The notes under the pieces were generated by a model. It saw only the letters and a program-made list of their open reading frames with translations, was not told where the DNA came from and searched no databases. Shown here piece after piece: positions 60,601 to 64,000 of a stretch of DNA of 64,000 bases. This DNA is from Paracyclopina nana (taxonomy: Eukaryota > Arthropoda > Copepoda > Cyclopoida > Cyclopettidae), in contig JAGUCH010000001.1 in assembly GCA_019096065.1 (NCBI GenBank), positions 124,001-188,000 on the forward strand, in the 5' to 3' direction. Made by a program: the position numbers and the translations under genes. How positions within the stretch are numbered: the stretch's first letter is position 1; each line of letters opens with the position of its first letter.

Positions 60601-61079
60601 TCTTTGCAGCTTGCATCTTCTCGAGCTTTGTGCAGGACAGCGTGGCCAATCTGATAGGGCTGAAGAACACATACATCTTTGGGCTGACGACCTTTGGAGC
60701 CTCGATGCTCTTCACAGTCATGTTCCCCTCAGTGATGGTGCTCAACATTTGTGCAGCCTTCAGTGGTGTGGGCTTCGCAGTGGCCACAACCATCCCCTGC
60801 ACCCTGATCACCAAGTACCATGAGCAGCCAGACTTGTACTTCAGGGACACCCGCGAAGCCAACCAAGTGGTGGGCGTGGGTGGGGACATGGCTGTGCTGG
60901 ATTCCACCTACTACCTCAGCCAAATCATCCTGTCTGTCTTCATGGGCAAACTGGTGGAGGCCACTGGCCTTCCCCACTTTTACATTGCCACAGCCTCCCT
61001 CTGTGGCTTCCTCTCGGCCCTCATGGGCTCCAGGGTGGCCTTCACAGCCTCGGACTGCAACAAGGCCCTCAAGTCATAG
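57647..61079 (+). CDS. SLC45-family proton-coupled sugar transporter
   Basis: Major-facilitator transporter, predicted to move sugars with protons across a membrane. Seven exons join in frame: 57647-57696, 58009-58211, 58552-58729, 58786-58857, 59154-59613, 59914-60172 and 60610-61079, giving about 563 residues. The family signature WGRRRPF lies at about 107-113, NPCES at about 164-168, and hydrophobic segments fit 12 membrane spans; the last exon contains the final spans and ends ALKS. Exon 1 (MASTMDKKL) fits by phase. A start at 57968 (MAAADKADF), reading straight into exon 2, is an alternative. All introns are GT-AG except that after 58729, which needs a GC donor. The charged central loop is encoded in exon 5. 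Orthology to a particular SLC45 member is not resolved. Confidence 0.92.
58221..58512. mobile_element. MITE-like palindromic insertion in SLC45 intron 2
   Basis: Ends CCAACCAGAA and TTCTGGTTGG. The arms match over more than 100 bp, including CATTAACTGCCTTACC against GGCAAGGGAGTTAATGTT. Without it the 340-nt intron would be about 50 nt, like most introns here. Confidence 0.75.
58869..59105. mobile_element. MITE-like palindromic insertion in SLC45 intron 4
   Basis: Same family as the intron 2 element: CCAACCAGAA start, CCTTGCCGCACAAGTAAAAT, CAAGTCACCTTAGATTTCAT, CTGGTAAGGCAGTTAATG. Nearly identical to the reverse complement of much of the intron 2 copy. Confidence 0.75.
59648..59892. mobile_element. 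MITE-like palindromic insertion in SLC45 intron 5
   Basis: A more diverged member: AAACTGCCTTGCCACCTATG in the left arm, GTGGCAAGGCAGTTAATGCT in the right arm. The outer ends are blurred. Confidence 0.65.
60553..60563 (+). promoter_or_regulatory. CTCF-core-like word in SLC45 intron 6
   Basis: TAGATGGCGCT agrees with the core of the insulator-protein CTCF consensus known from flies and vertebrates. A single short match is weak evidence. Confidence 0.25.
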
Positions 61080-61251
61080 TGGCCTTGCCCCCTGAAGAAG
61101 AAGAAGATCTCAAAGATGCTCAAGATGATTACTTTACTAAGTGTTTGTACTTACACCTCTGTTGAAGATGTTGTTGTTGCTGTGTCCTCCAAACTTGAAT
61201 GTGATTCTTTAATGTGATCAACTTTAAAGCTACTTGACTTTAACATTTGGA

Positions 61252-61257
61252 AATAAA
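61252..61257 (+). terminator. Polyadenylation signal of the SLC45 gene
   Basis: AATAAA lies 173 nt after the stop codon, the first canonical signal downstream of the gene. Confidence 0.65.
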
Positions 61258-61920
61258 ATGATCAAATATGACACTATGTTCAGCTCTCACATTGATTTAT
61301 TTTAATGACTTTTTAATAATAACATTCTTGATTTAAAACCCAAAAGTTTAGCTAAGAAAGGGATTTTAGGTTGAAAAAATTATGTTGTTTTTTGGCTGGG
61401 AAAAGTGGACAAAACGTTGATTTTTCCATAATAACATGATTTTAAAATCTAAAACGGACACATTTTTGACACTTCTGCTTCGCGGACTTTTCAAGTTTTG
61501 TTATTGTTTGCTATAAAAAGCTTACCAGACTTCCATTGTCCGTGTTTGTTTACATTTCGGCTTTTTCCGCCAACTCGCCGAGGTTTCCGCGCGTTCATCG
61601 TCAACAATAACAAACCGAGTTGCTTTTACTAGGGCAACTCTTCCTCCTTACAAACATTTAATAAACAGATTTGGCGCATTTTACATACGCAAATGAATTC
61701 ATCATTGATTGCAATATTTAACTTGAGCATCTTGGCATAAAATTCTGGGCAAAAAAGAGTTTTAGTTAACGTTTAAAGGGGCTACTGCGGAGATTGGGCG
61801 ACTTTTTCGGTCCGTTGTCTCAAATTAAAGAGAGAGCAACTTTGACAGCCAAGCTCTCTTTTCACTCAAACTCGAAAAATGCTCTATTAACACCAATAAA
61901 AGAAAAGTCAAATAGTCAAC
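61258..61920. other. SLC45-DENND5 intergenic region
   Basis: Head-to-tail spacer. It should contain the DENND5 promoter and 5' UTR. No sharp promoter motif is identified. Confidence 0.45.
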
Positions 61921-64000
61921 ATGGAGGCCAAGTTTGCCAACTACTTCCTCATTGGCGGCCTCGAGTCTTCGCATGGCCTCGAAATCGACGAGGTGGATTC
62001 CATCAGTGAAAATCCCTTGGAAAGGTCCTACAAGCCAGCCATTTTAAGGCACTTACCAGAAGTAGGCAACTCATGGCAGAACTACAATCCGGAAGCCATT
62101 TCGCGACTCATCTTACCGAATGGCCTTCGCTTTTGCACCGACAAGGAAATCGACAACCTGAAGCCAAAGTCCCACTCCTTTGTCCTCACCAAGGAGGATG
62201 GGGAAAAGTCCTATGGAGTCAGCCTCATTTTCTATGAAGAAGTCAAGGACATCAACATTTGTCATGCCATTCACACGCTCCAAAAGATGTACACAACCGA
62301 AGTCGAGGTCATCGGAGGGGCCTCGAGTATTCGCAGGAATTCCCGAATGCAGGACAAGAGGCCACGGTCAGCTCAGAAACCTAGCACCGAAAGGTCAAGG
62401 TCACTACCGAGGCATTACCAGCAGTCGAGATTGTCTTCCTCGACAATGGACTTGTCGGATGCTTCGTACGACTACAGGAAATCCGTCCTTTATGTCACCA
62501 AGGCCATCGCACTGATCCTTTCGCAGCCATTGGTCTTTGCGGCCGACAAAGTGCTGACCTCCATGCACCGGTATGTGAGCAAGAGCGACTTTGACCTTCA
62601 ACTCCTTGAGGGCCTGGTGTTCAATTTGATCTATGATATTCCCTTGCCGAGTCCCGGACGGTCAGTCAAGTTCTGGAGCCTCGGTGAGGTTGTCCTCCTA
62701 TCCATGCCAAAGGTACTACTTCAAGTCATGTCTATATTGCTTTTTTATCATCATAGTTGTCTGGATCATGTACAGGTACCAATCGAGCTTCCGCTGTTGG
62801 ATTACAACCTGCTGGAGTTTTTCGACATGCTCGGAGTGGAGAATGCTGTCAAATTGATGGTGATAGTACTTCTGGAGCATCAAGTCATGGTCTACTCATC
62901 CGACTTGGACAAGTTGATGCTGGTTTGCGAGGCGGTCACCAACTTGATGTACCCCTTCAAATGGCCTCATGTCTATGTGCCAATTTTGCCCCCAAGTCTC
63001 GAAAACTTCCTCGATGCTCCAGTCCCCTACATCATGGGTCTCCTCAGGCCAACGCATGACCTCGAACTGCACAAGCGGGGCACTGTGGGAATCCTGGATG
63101 TTGACCATGGTATGCTGCTACATCATTTGCTTCTCTAAGTTCTACTTTAGTATCTTAAAGGTGAGCTTGAGCTACCTGAGGAGCTGCCCGAGTTCCCCTA
63201 CGAGGCTGAGTTTATTCGTGAAATCGAAGAGGCCATTCTCCACTATGGTGGCCGCGAAGGAGCCAAGATCCTCAAGGAGCATGCGATTGAGCAGCGAGAG
63301 AACCTCGAGTCCTCGCTGAACCAAAACCTTTCTGCCACCCCATCATCGAGGCAGGCCACCGCCAAGAAGTTTGGCTCCAGGGAAGACATCCTGGATGACA
63401 GCCTCGATACCATGGAACAACTCAATCAGATGATCTCAAAGTTTGAGAGCTTAAGTCATGCCAAAAAGGCCAATAATAATAACAACTCGAGTCAAGACCG
63501 GCTGAGGCTGAACAATGCTATTCGCGAGGTGTTTGTCAACCGCTTTGCTCACATGTTTCTGTCCTACGAGCACTTCATCATTGTCCATCACGACCTCAAG
63601 GAAGATGATGACCTCACCCCTGCCGAGTCTGATAGCAACACGCAAAACTTTGACAAGATCAGCTTCTTGTCGGATCAGAACCATGCACACCTCCCCTTCT
63701 TGTCGAGCTTTCTCGAGACCCAAACATTCTCCACCTTCATCGATGAGGCCATCGATAAAGTGTCCTCTGATGTGATCACCGAGGACTCGTTCGACCATAG
63801 GCTCAAAGACATTCGTGACAAGTTTGGAGAGAGCCTGGTGCGAACACCAACCTACACCCCCTGCGAGAACATCAAGGTCACGGATGACCTAGTGGTCTCA
63901 CGACTAACTAGAATTGAGCTAACTGTCACCCCACAAAAGGCATCTGGATCCAACAGCTATGGCCTGTCTGGCATCTTCCCCCTTCTTGAGCCTCACAAGT
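61921..64000 (+). CDS. DENND5: DENND5 (DENN-domain Rab exchange factor), 5' part
   Basis: DENND5 proteins bind Rab6 and act as exchange factors for Rab GTPases in Golgi-endosome traffic. The exons are 61921-62712, 62776-63109 and 63161 to the window edge, with 63- and 51-nt introns. The first intron is a multiple of three without a stop, but it interrupts the family sequence and has clean GT-AG ends. The ~655 residues visible begin FANYFLIGGL (uDENN), continue through YVTKAIALILSQ and LPLLDYNLLEFFDMLGVENA, then HVYVPILPPSLENFLDAPVP (cDENN, about 265-355), a Ser/Asn-rich linker, and IREVFVNRF with FDKISFLSDQ and LPFLSSFLETQ (dDENN, about 490-585). The RUN and PLAT domains expected at the C-terminus lie beyond the window. 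Confidence 0.93.

Noticed and set aside
62713-62775. Reading DENND5 continuously through this 63-nt segment
   Set aside because: It is open in frame, but it has GT-AG ends, interrupts the conserved family alignment and matches the local intron size.
63451-63798. 115-codon minus-strand frame opposite DENND5
   Set aside because: Antisense to a well-supported dDENN exon.

Overview
The window is animal nuclear DNA. Its genes are split by introns, its coding exons are GC-richer islands in AT-rich surroundings, and most of it is non-coding and repeat-laden. Most introns I could resolve by splice-site phase are very short (51-71 nt). The only amine-receptor fragment is of octopamine-beta type, which points to a protostome invertebrate; a crustacean or a similar group with compact introns is my guess, and the species is not identified.

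Layout. Positions 1-11755 hold no gene I can support: a tRNA-like unit with a T-run at the left edge, several inverted-repeat (foldback/MITE-like) elements and a triplicated repeat. Positions 11756-13931 (+) carry a probable third-cytoplasmic-loop exon and the terminal TM6-TM7 exon of an octopamine-beta-like receptor; its upstream exons are not in the window. Positions 15674-30380 (-) are a mosaic extracellular-protein gene with at least 12 exons: FN2-like, C-type lectin, repeated TSP1-like, PAN/apple, TSP1-like. Almost every exon is of symmetric 1-1 phase, and one exon pair is duplicated with an exact 498-bp period. One intron of this gene holds an 11.2-kb element at 17026-28261. It has matching terminal inverted repeats, an 8-bp target-site duplication, arms made of a ~52-bp minisatellite in opposite orientations, and a ~6-kb satellite core. 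It resembles Drosophila FB foldback elements in design and has no recognisable transposase. Its target site coincides with the 5' splice site of the exon at 28268-28435.

Positions 30381-41593 are mostly featureless AT-rich DNA with an ACTAGT-rich array and one inverted-repeat element. Positions 41594-43836 (-) encode a TENT5/FAM46 poly(A) polymerase in three exons. Positions 43837-57646 are repeat-dominated: a GC palindrome, a 29-bp array, a dispersed ~270-bp repeat family, two AGCTG-rich arrays in opposed orientation and a 20-bp array with 240-bp higher-order structure. Positions 57647-61079 (+) encode an SLC45-family sugar/proton transporter in seven exons. Three of its introns carry related palindromic MITE-like insertions. 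Positions 61921-64000 (+) are the 5' part of DENND5, a Rab-GEF-type DENN protein that runs off the window.

The genes do not form a pathway; they are ordinary neighbouring loci. The notable biology is the repeat landscape: many unrelated inverted-repeat elements, one very large foldback element with satellite content at a splice site, and one MITE family in several introns of one gene.
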